Assembly (NCBI RefSeq): GCF_030272615.1 | Contig: NC_081409.1 | Span: 526,118,975 to 526,182,974 of the forward strand | DNA length: 64,000 nucleotides | DNA from: Cryptomeria japonica | Taxonomy: Eukaryota; Streptophyta; Pinopsida; Cupressales; Cupressaceae | Direction: 5' to 3' | Shown: in pieces, positions 46,545 through 58,276 of the stretch | Position numbering within the stretch: position 1 is the first letter of the stretch | Layout of the letters: each line of letters opens with the position of its first letter | The notes under the pieces: model-generated | The model's database searches: none | The model's input: the letters and a program-made list of their open reading frames with translations, nothing else | What the model was told of the DNA's origin: nothing | Position numbers and translations under genes: made by a program

Positions 46545-47275
46545 ATCCAACCTCCCCACATGCTGTAAGGAATCTGTTATGTGAATTATATTTACATAAC
46601 TATGTTGTACCCCGGGACATAGAATGGAATCCTTTGTTGTGCATTGGGGATATCCATCTCAGAGCTCTAATGTCTTGGATACAAAATGAGATGATTATAG
46701 GACCACAAGCTAGGGAGTTTGAAAAATTGGAACTTGACTGTCCATTGCCATTGAGGAGGGAATTAGAAGCACCCAGGGTTCTGTATTATGATTGGAAAAA
46801 GTTGCTAATAAGGGACGATGTTAGTAAGATAGTACTTCCAATGAGAGAGGAAGTCTATCAAGCGTATGAGCAATTGGTTCAGACCCATAGGACAACAACA
46901 CTGGAAGGGCTAACTCAATGCTGGAATCATCTACCAGATCATTTAAAACTGGGAGAACCCTACTCATTACAAAATTTTCATGTAGCTATACAAAGAGCCT
47001 CCAGGTACATACAACTAGGCAAGGAAAAATCCAATAATTGGTTGCCATTAATCTTTCAGCCTCTGATCCTTATGTGGCCACTTTTGGCATGCCAACCAAC
47101 ATAGCAGAATTATGATGTAGTTGTGGAAGAAATAGCTAGATGGTCCAGGTTGGAGAAAATGAAAGGATTTTATTGGAATTTGCCTTCCAAGGGAACTGGA
47201 TAGGACACTGTTGGTGATTTCAGAGTTTCAGCAAAAATGAAAAATTTTCCTTTTGCTGCAGGAGCAACAAACCCT
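46545..47275 (+). pseudogene. Unrecognised ORF fragment before an LTR-like sequence
   Basis: Open from about 46556 in one frame: HAVRNLLCELYLHNYVVPRD, IEWNPLLCIGDIHLRALMSW, LELDCPLPLRRELEAPRVLY, YDWKKLLIRDDVSKIVLPMR, THRTTTLEGLTQCWNHLPDH. A frameshift near 47060 leads to SASDPYVATFGMPTNIAEL, then VVVEEIARWSRLEKMKGFYW and NFPFAAGATNP, ending near 47275. The composition is that of a real protein, but I recognise no family. A G-rich tract (TTGGGGGGCA, 47281-47290) and a TGATAAG start follow at once, so it could be the terminal additional ORF of a Gypsy-type element. No start codon or upstream partner is visible. Confidence 0.45.
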
Positions 47276-47290
47276 TAAAGTTGGGGGGCA

Positions 47291-48420
47291 TGATAAGTCG
47301 ATGTTTTGACATGTTTTTTATCAGGACTCTTAGGTTTTTGGTATCTTCTGGGTTGCATTGTGATAGTAAAATATTGTGAATTGGCTATATGTAATCCATG
47401 TTTTAAAACTGAACTTAAGAAATCATGTTTGAACTTTGTCGGTTAATTCCTGTAGCCATGCCAATTTATTCTTGTAGCCAAATGGTTTGTCCCTGTGATA
47501 TGTGGATTATTTAGGATGATTTCATATGTGAGTTAATGAATGTATTAGTTAAGTAAGATACATATGCATGTCCTTGTATGTTGTTTCTGTTTTAGTGCAG
47601 ATAATAATTGATGTTGCGGTGGAGGATTTTCTTTTGTGCGTAAGGACTAGAGAATCACGTTCATATAGTTGGAGGTCAAACTGAAGGAGATTCAAGTGAG
47701 CACAATTTATGGCATAATCGAAGAAGTTGTACTTCATCATGGGAGTTTAACTTTGGTGCATATTGAATTCGCAAAATATCGCTTTGGCATGCAAAGACTA
47801 TGGTTCGGTTTGAGATCCACAGTTCCTGCAACCAAGCTCTCAGTTATCTCCTTCATCTGACAATTATCCACCTCTTCTTCTGGGCATAACTGGAGTTGTC
47901 CATTGTAGTTGATCTTTTCTTTATAATAAGCTCTTCCTTCTTTTTTGAGAGTTAGACAGAATGGAAAGGGATTGAGCAGAGTTTTTGTCAAGCATTCTGA
48001 ATTTTCTCTTTTAGAATATGTAATCATCTTTCAGGAAGAAATGAATAAGAATATGTTATTCTGATCTATTGATAGTTCTTTCCTGAGAGTTTGATATCAC
48101 TCATCCAAGGGGGCCCACTTGGTGAGTGATCTTGTGTTTATGATTATTGAAGTTAATTTTTACTTAGTTGCAGTAGAAGTTCATGACTGGATTGTTCCTG
48201 CAGCCACTGGAAATAGATCCGTTGACTATTCCTGCAGCCAAGACAGAACGTTGTGATTTCTGTTATTTTCATTAGATCATTTTAATAGTGTTTTGTGAAG
48301 CTTTCATGCAGCATTTTATGATTTTCATTCCTGCCTTTCCTTTCTGCATAATGTTAGTCACTGTAGTAACGCAGAATAATCATTTAAGGAGCTTAGTGCA
48401 TATATATTGTAGACCCATTT
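47291..48420 (+). mobile_element. LTR- or UTR-like sequence with repeated TTCCTGCAGCCA motif
   Basis: Begins TGATAAGTCGATG after the G-rich tract. It contains five variants of the motif TTCCTGTAGCCA/TTCCTGCAGCCA (near 47451, 47469, 47823, 48197, 48229). No coding domain. The right border is not defined; ...GTTTGATATCA at about 48100 is a candidate LTR end. Confidence 0.35.
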
Positions 48421-49484
48421 CAAGTTTTACGTTCCTTGATTAACAACTAAATGAACACCAGCCATGAAAATAGTAAACTCTACCATATGAATGTCCAAAC
48501 TTTGGATAGAGATTTCAATTAGAGGTATTATTATTGTCATTAAAGTTGGGGTAGACACCAACTAAGAGGCAATGTGGGATGTCCAAGGTCCAAATATGTA
48601 ACTAGTGCATAGGGGATGGTTTTTTGATACCACATAATTTACCAACAATAAAACAAGACTTTGGTTGAGAATAATTCCTTGAGCTATTTTGTAGTATATG
48701 TCTAAAGGGATGAGTATATAAAAAGGCAATAAAATTATTTTACCACAAGTAATGTGATTTGGAAGAAAAAAAGATATGAAAATACTAAAGTAAATTGATA
48801 TTTCAATCTTATATATTGCATTGTACAAAAGGAAATATAAATCTAAGGAGGCTTAAGGGTGCTCCCTATGTATTCTATATCACTTCTTTGATTGGTAAAA
48901 GTGTATTCAACCTTTTTTTTGTATTGATATAAGGGTTAGTTAATTAGGAATTACTACCTTCCTTATACTTATCTATTTGAATGACTACCTATCATAGATA
49001 ATTCAACACTTCCTAGGGCCAATCAAGACAACCTAATCTATTATTGAGAAGTTACACACTAATTATCATGTTTTCAAATTTTGCATCATTGTATCTTACA
49101 ACATTATCTTGTCCATATGGATACATTTAAACCTTAAAATGCACTCCCCCAATTAATGCTTTATTCACTTAGTTTTGGATTAATTAACCATGTTCTAATC
49201 TAATCTTCCATAATAGGATAATAATACATCATGCTCCCCCTATCACATTGTGTATTCACATTAGCAAACTATGTTTTAAGATTTACATCAAGGACATGTA
49301 TTTAAATAATATCTTATCCAAAAAGATTATAGATAGTAGTGATGTTAATATGGAAGACCCTCTTGTAAAAAAAATGGTGATCTAAATACATTCATTGATC
49401 CTCCCTAAACATGGATAAGAATATTCCTCTAACAAGGTAGCTCCTCTAAGGGTGTTGATTTTTCTTCCATAGCCTATGATTACA
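48421..49484. other. Unassigned AT-rich stretch
   Basis: No reliable gene. On the minus strand a PPT-like GATAGGGGGAGCATG (about 49231-49245) and scattered LTR-like sequence suggest an old minus-strand Copia remnant, in line with the RNase H scrap at 50262-50600. Confidence 0.3.
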
Positions 49485-49680
49485 CTATTTGGTTTTAATT
49501 TGTTAACTATTTGGGCATAAAGATTCCATGCATTTTAATATGTCTAAATTAACTATTTGATTTTGGTTTTGATTTGTTAACTATTTGGGCATAAGGATTC
49601 CATGCATTTTATTATCTCTAGATTCATTGATTTTGTTAAGTATTTGGTTTTGGTTTTGATTTGTTAACTATTTGGCAACT
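49485..49680. repeat. Imperfect tandem repeat, about 74-bp unit
   Basis: TTTGTTAACTATTTGGGCATAA starts at about 49499 and 49573 and recurs shortened near 49632 and 49660, with shared GATTCCATGCATTTTA. Confidence 0.85.
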
Positions 49681-49799
49681 AAATTAATAACTCACAAATA
49701 TAAAAGCTAATTCATGTAAACAATAATTTATAAAAAAAACTACTAAAATAATACAAAAACAATAATAAAAAATACAAGAAAATGAAAAAATGTCAAGCA

Positions 49800-50110
49800 G
49801 GTGATTGATCGTGTACCTGGGATAGCAATGGGAGGTCAAAAAATGTGTCCACAACATGGGGGCCCATTCTTCTTCTTACCTCTTTACTGCAACTGTTCAG
49901 AAAAAGAAGGAAAATAGGGCAAAAAAGGGGGAAAAGTGTTTTTGGAAACGAGGGCCCATTTTTAAAAAATCGGGGCCCATTTCTTTTACATAGCGAGTCC
50001 CTATTTCATTTTTCCTCGGGAGCCCAAAGCTAAATGGGCCCCCTTTCCTGGCAGTGCGTTTCCCAACGCATGAACTTCCCCATAAGTGGGACTCATGTTC
50101 TTGCACTTAC
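49800..50110. repeat. GC-richer stretch with four GGGCCCATTT motifs
   Basis: GGGGCCCATTC near 49859, GGGCCCATTTTT near 49952, GGGGCCCATTTC near 49973 and, inverted, AAATGGGCCCC near 50032. Short frames on both strands are not gene-like. Origin unknown; possibly part of an LTR. Confidence 0.5.
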
Positions 50111-50261
50111 CCTGTTACACCCAAATTTTGTATTTCCTCCCTTGTCCTTGAAGCAGTATGCTTACAACAATGTTACACACACTATGCTAGTAATTTTACA
50201 TGTTTGTGAGTCATGTAAATTGTGACACTAAGTAAAGTGATATTAATTTAACCAAAAAAAT

Positions 50262-50600
50262 TGTAGTTGTGTCCATGTCCAATTGTTAAATAAGTTGGAC
50301 ATGACAATATATATGTCAATATGTTTCATTCTCTGGTGATAAATTACATTCCTTAATATTTGTATTGCACTATGGTTATCATGAAAGATGATCTCATAGG
50401 ATTTTTAAAAGGAATGAAAAAATAAATGATAATATTTTGAAGCCAAATAGCCTCAATGATGGCCTTACATTCCCCTTGATACTCATCCATTGTTGATGAA
50501 AGAGAAATTATAGACTGTTTCTTGCTTGACCAACAAATTCGACCAAAACCTAGTGAGATGTAATGCCTTGAAGTAGACTTGTGATCCTAAGAATCATCTT
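50262..50600 (-). pseudogene. Copia RNase H scrap
   Basis: On the minus strand, decayed codons read SISSTMDEYQGECKAIIEAI, then after frame changes IFHDNHSAIQILRNVIYHQR, MKHIDIYI. This matches the Copia RNase H order (EYxA...EAxW...DNxSAI...NPVxHxRxKHID). Heavily mutated and not attached to other Copia domains. It shows an old minus-strand Copia element here. Confidence 0.7.
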
Positions 50601-51909
50601 CTCAAACTGAATTTATTTGTCACACCAAGTCAATATACACATCTTACTACATACTTGTAAAGGTGGAAAAATGGTGAATGATAGATCAAGAGGAAAACTA
50701 CCCTTTCCCTCAAAGAGAGATGAGAGTCTCACTATTGATTACCCTTCAAACACTTTTCACCATGTTACATTAGGAAGAGGAGAGGAGAATTCACTAGATT
50801 CAATCTCTCCACATGAAGATGGTAGATTGAATTCTAAATGAAATGGGAATGATAAGTTGATCTCGTCTTCCTTGTTTGAGATGGAAAGGAATTGATTGAT
50901 TTATGTAGTGAAAAAGTGACAAAGAACTGATTATAACTTGAGATCACAATATGGGATGAAGTTGTGCACCTGGATCTGGTAGAAATATGTCGAGATGAAG
51001 TCACCCTATGAATTTAAGGAAACGTTACCTGGATCGTGACAGGAACGTACACGGTCCACTGAAAAATCCACGAAATGAAAAAGGTTTTTCCGCCTCTGCA
51101 AATGGAGCCTGAATCTGAAAGTACAGCTGCGCACCTGCAACCTATAGACAAAAAAGAGAGAAAAATGGGTTGGGATTGGGGGTTTGCCTTTAGATTAAAC
51201 CCCAGTTTTAGAATTAACCAAGTAATGAAAGAAAGTACTTGCAAGTAGCTGTAAATGAAAGACTGAATTGGAAATCACCTCAAGGGAGGTTGTGGTAGCA
51301 ATGTTGATAGAAATGCTTGTGTAGAATTGAATGTTGGAATCAATCTCCTCTTCAATGGTTGAATCCTTGACTTGAATGCAACACCTAGCCTTAAAGGGAG
51401 ACTTGAGAATGCTCAATGCTGGAAAATAATGCTTGAATTCTTGAATGCTTGATCGCTTATGCAGCTTGAATTTATCCAACTTCGACCTATCCCTCTTATC
51501 TTTCCCTTCTGTAAATGAGAGGATGAATTCCCCTTAAATACATGTCAGTGGATTTGATTTTCTTCACAGGCCGACATCGGGGGAGTTTCCCGCCTAATGC
51601 ACAACCAACAATGCAATCCTAGGAATAGTCCTGTCCCAAAATAGGGCAGGGATAGGGGTGCCACATCCCTATCTTGGGAGGAAAAGGGTGCCATACCCTT
51701 GTCTGAGGGGGGATAGTTGTGCCATGCCCCTATCCTACCCCTTTCTCTAGGGCAGAGTGCAGACGGGGTGATGCAGAGGCCAAGGAAGAAGTTGTATCTG
51801 AGGGCTGAGCAATCTCCGGTCTTCGATTAGGTTAGAGGATTCTAACTCGCATGCATGAGGACCCTAATGTAGTCAAAAATTTATAGGGTCTCAATTTTAT
51901 GACACTACA
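50601..51909 (-). mobile_element. 3' LTR of minus-strand Gypsy F (right border firm, left border uncertain)
   Basis: On the minus strand it starts TGTAGTGTCATAAAATTGAG at 51909, directly after a purine-rich tract (AAAGTGGGGGCTAAA, about 51910-51924). It contains GGGATAGGGGTGCCA-type inverted repeats (51640-51750) and a TATA-like TGTATTTAAGG at about 51531-51544. The U5 end was not located; the LTR-like sequence goes on to at least about 50940. Open frames at 51014-51244 and 51195-51479 are inside the LTR and not genes. Confidence 0.6.
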
Positions 51910-53036
51910 TTTAGCCCCCACTTTAGCGGGAGTATAAGCATACACAAATACTATCGGTAAAGTACAAGGAAACAAGATTGAAAGACTTTTACCATGTTAA
52001 GGAGGCAAGATGCACCAAGCCCGCAGTGGATTTAGGATCTTATGACTTCGATTGACAAAGTAAAAGGGAAGATCGAGAAGGGGAGAACCATGAATGCAAA
52101 TAGAAAAGTTCCCTTCACTATGAGTCATGAAAGCGAGGATACAAAAGATTACAAAGCAAAACAAATTTCATGAAGTAATTCTAAGTATCACAAGAAGGAA
52201 AACATGAGTAGAGTGTATGCCTCCATGTTAAAGTGATTGTGCACACCTTATCAAGAGTGATTTATTTAAGGTAGGATACACCCAAGAGAAAGAGGAAAAG
52301 GAACATGTTATCGCAAGGATTTAGCCCCTAATCGAGGAATAAATCCAAGGATAATGAACACAAAACATGAGGTAGTTTCACTTTCCTCCAGGTCAATATG
52401 TTGTATGATAACTCATGTATATCATGTATGTATATGTGCATATAATAATCATCATTCCCCAAAGAAGGACACTACCTTAGAAGAAAGGGAAGAGAGGATG
52501 TCTTTTGAGTCAACATGAAAGAGACCAAGAAAAGATCTCAATGCTTTGTATCGTCCCCAAGTAGACATTAAGGGAACAATAGAAGAACATGGATACACAT
52601 AGAAGAATGGTCACAAAAGAATAAGAAAGGAGAGAGAGAAAGATCTGCAATGCTAATATTGCTAATCTAGCATGACATCTGCCTCCTGATCTTGCTGATC
52701 ACTATTTTGGGAAGGCGAGAAACATGCCAGAGGAGAGACATCAAGCACAATAGATGGAGCTATCACAAGATCCAAACAAGGACTATGCTCATGTTGTAAG
52801 TCACTTTGTTTGATTCTAGGAGCTAGGATTAGGATTTGTGAAAACTCATCAGATAAATGCTTGTCCACATCAACATACTTATACTCACTTTCAGAAGGAT
52901 TAGGAGTTGTATTGCCATTATGAATAACATTTTCATCCATTTCTTCATCAAAGTTTAGAGAAAGAGGAGCAAGAACACGAATAGGAGTAAAACCCTCACA
53001 TGTTTTGCTCATCTTAGGATTTGGAGATGTAGGTTG
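51910..53036 (-). pseudogene. Gypsy F: 3' part of the internal region
   Basis: Between the PPT of Gypsy F and the LTR of Gypsy E. The only coherent frame is 53012-52662 (MSKTCEGFTPIRVLAPLSLN; SEYKYVDVDKHLSDEFSQIL; QSDLQHEHSPCLDLVIAPSI), acidic, without RT or integrase motifs. It could be the C-terminal end of a Gypsy polyprotein or a small terminal ORF. Downstream of it on the minus strand the sequence is non-coding. The upstream pol is missing because Gypsy E lies there. Confidence 0.4.
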
Positions 53037-54107
53037 TGTAATACCCTAAAAATGGTCATCTAAACCATGAGCCCCTAATCTCGACAACATCACCAAGGTC
53101 CTAACCATAGGCAATTAAATCAATCTCGAGCACACAATTAATTCTTTAATTATCAAATGTCACATGGCAAAATTAATCAACCAATATTAATTAAATATTT
53201 ATTTATTTAATTAAATCATTCCAAGTAAATCATTTTAAACAAATATCTTATTTATTTAAATTAAATATATTTTGCATATTTAATTAAATAAATCAATTTA
53301 CCATTAAATCATCTAAAAGAGGAATTAATTTAATTAAATAAATCAATTTGGCACAAATCTTCAAAAAAGGAAATAATCAAAAAAGGAATTAATAGACAAA
53401 AAAGAATTAAAAATTGAGAAAAGAAATCAATTGGAGATAATTTTGAAAAAAACAAATTAAAAATTGATCGATAATCTCAAAGAAAACAATTAAAACAATT
53501 AAATCTTAAAATTGAATTAAATAGAGAATAAATCAGTTTTTTCTTGATTTTATCTTAATTTTAGTTCAATTTCCTTTAAAACTGAGAAAAGCATCCAATC
53601 ACATCAATTCACCTAGATTGTGCTTCCTCTTGGAAAATCTTGACCGCTCATCATCATTTGATCTCAGCCTTTGGTTTCTTTCTGAATTTTCTATAAATTC
53701 AGGCTCTCATCTCTCATTCAGAAGATCCTGGAGAATATATTGTTATTATGTTGTTTTTGCTCTAGGTTCATTAATATTTGTGCATTTAGATATTCATTGA
53801 TAATTATTGAATACTTATTTAGATCATTTATCTCATTTACTGCTTAAATCTTGTTAGATTAATCTTGCATTCATCTAGCTTAATCCATGCTTATATAGAT
53901 TAAAAATCCTTCATTTAGGTGTTGTCTAGTCACTGGATAGCTTAGCAATATGAGAGCAATCTAAACTCGCATCTACTAGAAGGCAATGGGTTGATTTGTT
54001 ATGGTTTTATTATTCATTGATTGTATCTGTCTAACCATGCATGTAATGACTTAATTGAAGTGTTGTGTATTCCAGATACAGATATAGGTCCACTTTTCAC
54101 ACACACA
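53037..54107 (+). repeat. 5' LTR of Gypsy E
   Basis: 1071 bp, TGTAATACCCTAAAAATGG...CACACACA, followed at once by TTTTTGGTGCCCACC. It is AT-rich in the middle with TTTATTTAATTAAAT-type runs. It inserted into Gypsy F sequence; the target duplication cannot be checked because the 3' end is outside the window. Confidence 0.8.
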
Positions 54108-54110
54108 TTT

Positions 54111-54128
54111 TTGGTGCCCACCATGGGG
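54111..54128 (+). promoter_or_regulatory. Primer-binding site of Gypsy E
   Basis: TTGGTGCCCACCATGGGG-type sequence three bases after the LTR end, resembling the TGGCGCCCACCGTGGGG site used by many plant Tat/Ogre/Athila-like Gypsy elements; the GC-to-GT changes fit decay. Confidence 0.6.
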
Positions 54129-56258
54129 CTCGAATCCACAACTAAAAATATTTCTAATGTTTCTTGAACAAATTTAATGTTTGGTTTTTATAACTAATAA
54201 ACATGTGTTAAATTTGCAAATAAAAATCTTTCTTTTTGCTTGTTCTTCTATGACAATAAAAAATGGTCTCGGTTTGGAGAGCATAACTTTTTATTGGACC
54301 GTTGGATCTAAACCAACTTTTGATATGTTGTGTAAACCAAGTTTTATACATGTTCATCGAAGGGATTTTCCTAATGAGTTTGGATTTGAAAGTTATGATT
54401 GAAAGAGTGAAGGACTATCATTTTACTTATTCTTCTATGACGGTAAAAAATGGTCTTTGTTCGAAGGGCATAACTTTGTATGTAACTGTTGGATCTACAC
54501 AAAATTTTAATATGTTTTGTAAAACCAAGTTTTCCACAGTTCCACTGAAGTGATTTTCTAAATTATCTCTGGTTGAGAAGTTATAAATGACAGAGTGCAA
54601 TACTATCAAAATTGTCATAACTAGGATAGTCATAAAAAATGGAAATTCTTGTTAGATTAGTTTAATTTACAGTTTTCATGCTAGAATTTTCTTTTAAAGA
54701 TTTTATTTTTATTTTTTATGTTATTTTGGAAACTAATTTTGGACTTTTAATGTTTGCAGGTCCACTTGACAAAGAACTTATCAATCAAACATACACCTGT
54801 CAAAGAATAAAAAAACAACATGACTACTGATGCGTTGTTTTTGTAGGTTGCCTAAAGAGAATCGAATAAACATTGTGTATTCATTTAGTATTTTCTTAGG
54901 CACTTAAATTGCTATCTGGTTAAAGAAAAAATCTATCTTTCATGTTTTCAGAAAAATCTAAGAGGTAGGAGGGTATGCTCTTGTCTTTTATAGACAATCA
55001 TAAATCTAGACCCTCGAAGCTTTTTTCTAAGTTTTGAGATTTGTGTACCTTTAGCGGGCCTGTCATAGTGGGAAAAAGTAATCACCCTGTGAGAAAAACC
55101 CAAGTGAGTAGAGCTGGACCTGAGCATTCCAACTCACTATAATAAATAGGCCTATGGTGATTAAAATCTCAGAGGATGGGATTATTCGAGTTTTCTCTTT
55201 GAGATCTCTCATATCGAGCATTTTGTAGGGCCTCGCGGTCTCAATCACATTTACATGACTACAACTTATTTCGGTACCTTGTTGGGCTATAGGCCTCAAT
55301 CATGCTTGTGTGACTTCAAGGGGTAATTTGAAATGAAATTTCTAACTAAGAACTATAAGATTAGAAGCTACCTGATTCACCTCCCAAAGGTTGATAATCT
55401 TTGTGCAAGAGAGATAGTAACTCTCCCAAGACACTTGCCATATCGTGCCCCCATTAGCATTTGGAGTCGGCTAATACGACATTTAGAATCTATTGCATGA
55501 GACTCAATGGCCATATTCTAATTATCTATTGGGTGTGTACCTAAGTCAGCAAGCAAAGGTTTTCTTCTCTAAGCCAACTTCTATAGGGTTAGCGTGCTGT
55601 GATTGGAGTTACTATTCATACTACGTGTTTTCTGTGTTTTCATCCCTCAAACTAAAATTGGAATACCAAAACTAGAGAAAAAAACAAACAAACTTAGTGA
55701 TCAAAACTCTATCCATGTCACAAACTGGTATACCTTATTTGTCAAAAACTCAATCCACCTCTAAACTGGTCATTGTGAGTCATTGAAACATCAGTCCTTA
55801 TCAAAAACTAGTAGTCGTCAGTCATGGAAACTCTGTCTGTCAGAATCTCGTCTCTGTCTAATCCTCCATCATATTAATTCTTGATCTTATCAGTCAAAAT
55901 AGTCAAAGTTTCCCAGATCAGTATACAACGAGCATAAAATTGGTTATCATCCTCCTGAGCATAAACAACCTTGATAGTGTACCCCTGCCATTGCGTTGCA
56001 TGATTTTGTCGATCATCTCTCAGCTAGTTCAAACAACATCTTATCAAACCTAAGTTAACTTAGATAACATCTTACATAGGATACATCATTCCTAAAACCA
56101 AACTAAATCTTAGTAACTTCTCTCAATCACTACGTTAAATGAATAACTAGCTACAATTTGATCTTGACTTCTGCAACACATCTAGCTCTCGGTCCCGTTG
56201 GTTGTAAATGCCTGTTTAAACCAGAAGCTCTTCTAATTTTTTTTGACAAAAGGATCTC
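54129..56258 (+). other. Long untranslated leader of Gypsy E
   Basis: About 2.1 kb without a gene-like ORF between PBS and gag, holding a tandem repeat (54236-54611). Long leaders are usual in Tat/Athila-type Gypsy elements. Confidence 0.6.
54236..54611 (+). repeat. Tandem repeat of about 187 bp in the Gypsy E leader
   Basis: Two diverged units share TTCTTCTATGAC, TAAAAAATGGTCT, GCATAACTTT, GTTGGATCTA, TTTTGATATGTT/TTTTAATATGTT, AACCAAGTTTT and ACTATCA; the CTATGAC landmark is at 54248 and 54435. Confidence 0.85.
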
Positions 56259-56974
56259 ATGGATACCTTAGCTCACATTCCCATGGCTACCTTGGCTCAA
56301 CTACTTCAAGATATCAAGAAAGAAATATATGACATGGAAATCCAACAAAATAAATCAATGACTCCATTTGAAAAACAAATGCATGATATCAAGAGTGAGA
56401 AACTTCAAGGAATGCTAAAAAAATTATATGATTTGACAATCAAATACCAACAAATAATTGACAAACAAAAGCCAAATCTCAAATAAGATCACAAAACACC
56501 TTCATCAAGACAAAAAGACATCTATTCCCTTGATAGACAATTTACACCTTTGGGGCAATCTATTAAGTCAGCTTTGAAAGAGCTTCTTAAGAACAATCTT
56601 ATCACATTGCCTAAAAAGACCACATGGGGATGTGCACTTTTGAGTAGTTACTGTGCATATCATAGGCATAAAAAACATACGACTTCAATGTGCATGGAAT
56701 TAAAACATAATATTCAAGATCTCCTTGATAATGGTGTCATTGAAATTGAAGATCCTAATGACTCACCTAAAGAAAAAGAAGGAACTACTTCTAAGAAGGA
56801 TCAAAATCATGAACCTATGTCTAGAAAGGCTCCATATGTGGCCTTCACCCCTTCCATGATGCCTTCATCTCCTAAAATGTCTCAACAACAATCCATACCA
56901 TCTCCTTCAAATAGTGAAACTTCCCATGTTTACCTTCAAGGGCTATCTCCTATGGAAATCCATGTTCGATAGAC
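56259..56974 (+). pseudogene. Gypsy E gag, interrupted by Copia B
   Basis: One frame with a single stop (56484-56486). Start MDTLAHIPMATLAQLLQDIK. It holds a helical segment (KEIYDMEIQQNKSMTPFEKQ) and the CHCC-like nucleocapsid part YCAYHRHKKHTTSMCMELKH, NIQDLLDNGVIEIE (about 56650-56750), which is typical of the gag of Tat/Athila-like Gypsy elements. A Ser/Pro-rich linker follows, ending LSPMEIHVR where the truncated Copia B LTR begins; the frame resumes at 63529. Gag forms the virus-like particle and binds RNA in this family. Confidence 0.8.
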
Positions 56975-57902
56975 AGTGTTAAGAGTTAATTGCCATACCG
57001 GTAAAGATTAATACATGAAACATAAACACAAAGTCATCCACAACACATAACACCAATATTTGTACGTGGAAACCTTGTAAGGGGAAAAACCACAGTGGGA
57101 AACCTTACCCACAATCAGATGATACTACTGCAGATAGTAAGTGTACATAAATGAGGTCTGCACATGCAGAAAGGCCAATAGCCTAGAGCTCACTGCTCAA
57201 TCACAAAATGGGAGTCACACTGACTACAGTTGTATGGTTAAATCCAATAAGAATGTACTGCACAAAATAGCATCTTCATATGCTGGATTCAGTACCGGTG
57301 TAATGCTGATATGCTTCCACAAAAACCTAGCTTCACCTTCAAATGATGTCTTCATGTATAGCTCTACTTAATCTCGCATATACCTTCACACAATCCTTTT
57401 CACATTCCACATTTGATCTTACAAATAAGATCTTACATTTATACCATAACCTAAGACCAATTTTAGTAGGTCAACTCTACAAGATATTACAATAAAAACA
57501 TTTTACAAACAATATAATATCCAATGCAATAACTGATTGAACATGTCAGCTTAATGCATTTACAACAATAATTAATCATCTCCATAGCGTGCCATGTTGA
57601 TCTGGAAAAGATAAACCTGCCGGTGTAACCCTAGACCTATTTGTCAGTAACAACAAATATGCAACTATGAATATACCAATGAACAAAACTCCAGGACAAG
57701 ATGTCCAAACGATGTCTTCGACATAACCATGTGTCTTCCATGCCATTCCAAGTGCCGGTGATCATTATATCTTGCCGGTGTGCCATATACTTGTAACTGT
57801 GCAATAGTTACTTGTTTGCCGGTGAATGTTGCTAGATCTCCAAAGTGCTAGTGTTTTAGTAGGTGTTGACATCAATGACAAAACCATACCAAAATACCAA
57901 CA
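56975..57902 (-). repeat. 3' LTR of Copia B, truncated
   Basis: Plus-strand end ...AAAATACCAACA at 57902. The left border at about 56975 corresponds to position 62601 of the other LTR, so the C-rich U5 terminus is lost. TATA-like GGTATAAATG on the minus strand at about 57437-57447; the TGGTTTTTCCC-type box is the reverse complement of 57063-57100. Confidence 0.9.
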
Positions 57903-58200
57903 ATCTCCCTCTTTGGCATTGATGGCAACACAAGATGGAAAAATCATCAAGGTGCCAAAATAGAAATGCCAAGTATCAAAAACCAACAATCTCGAAAAAG
58001 ATTATAACCAGAAAGTAATAATCTCTCCTAAGTAACAATCTCTCCCCCTGGGAGAAACATGTGTTTTCCAAAGTTTTTCAATACCAATCTCTCCAAAAGA
58101 TAATGTGTTTTTCCATAGATATCTCTCCCCCTTTGACATCAAATGCCAAAGTCATATACAAAATACCAATCAATTCAATATACCAACTACTCCCCCTGAG
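57903..58200 (-). promoter_or_regulatory. Repeated polypurine tracts of Copia B
   Basis: On the minus strand: CTCAGGGGGAGTAG (58189-58202), CAAAGGGGGAGAGAT (about 58121-58135), CAGGGGGAGAGATTG (about 58036-58050) and the LTR-adjacent CAAAGAGGGAGATTG (57903-57917). Same arrangement as the other Sirevirus-like elements. Confidence 0.85.
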
Positions 58201-58276
58201 AAGTAGCTTCCTCATCAAAGACCGAAGTAAAAGATTTCTTTGTTAATTCTGCCGGTTGATGACAATCATCAACTGT

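Noticed and set aside
50617-50841. Plus-strand 74-codon frame
   Set aside because: No start context or domain; embedded between a Copia scrap and an LTR.
51195-51479. Minus-strand frame of 94 codons
   Set aside because: Falls within the Gypsy F LTR downstream of its TATA-like box; likely untranslated R-U5 sequence.
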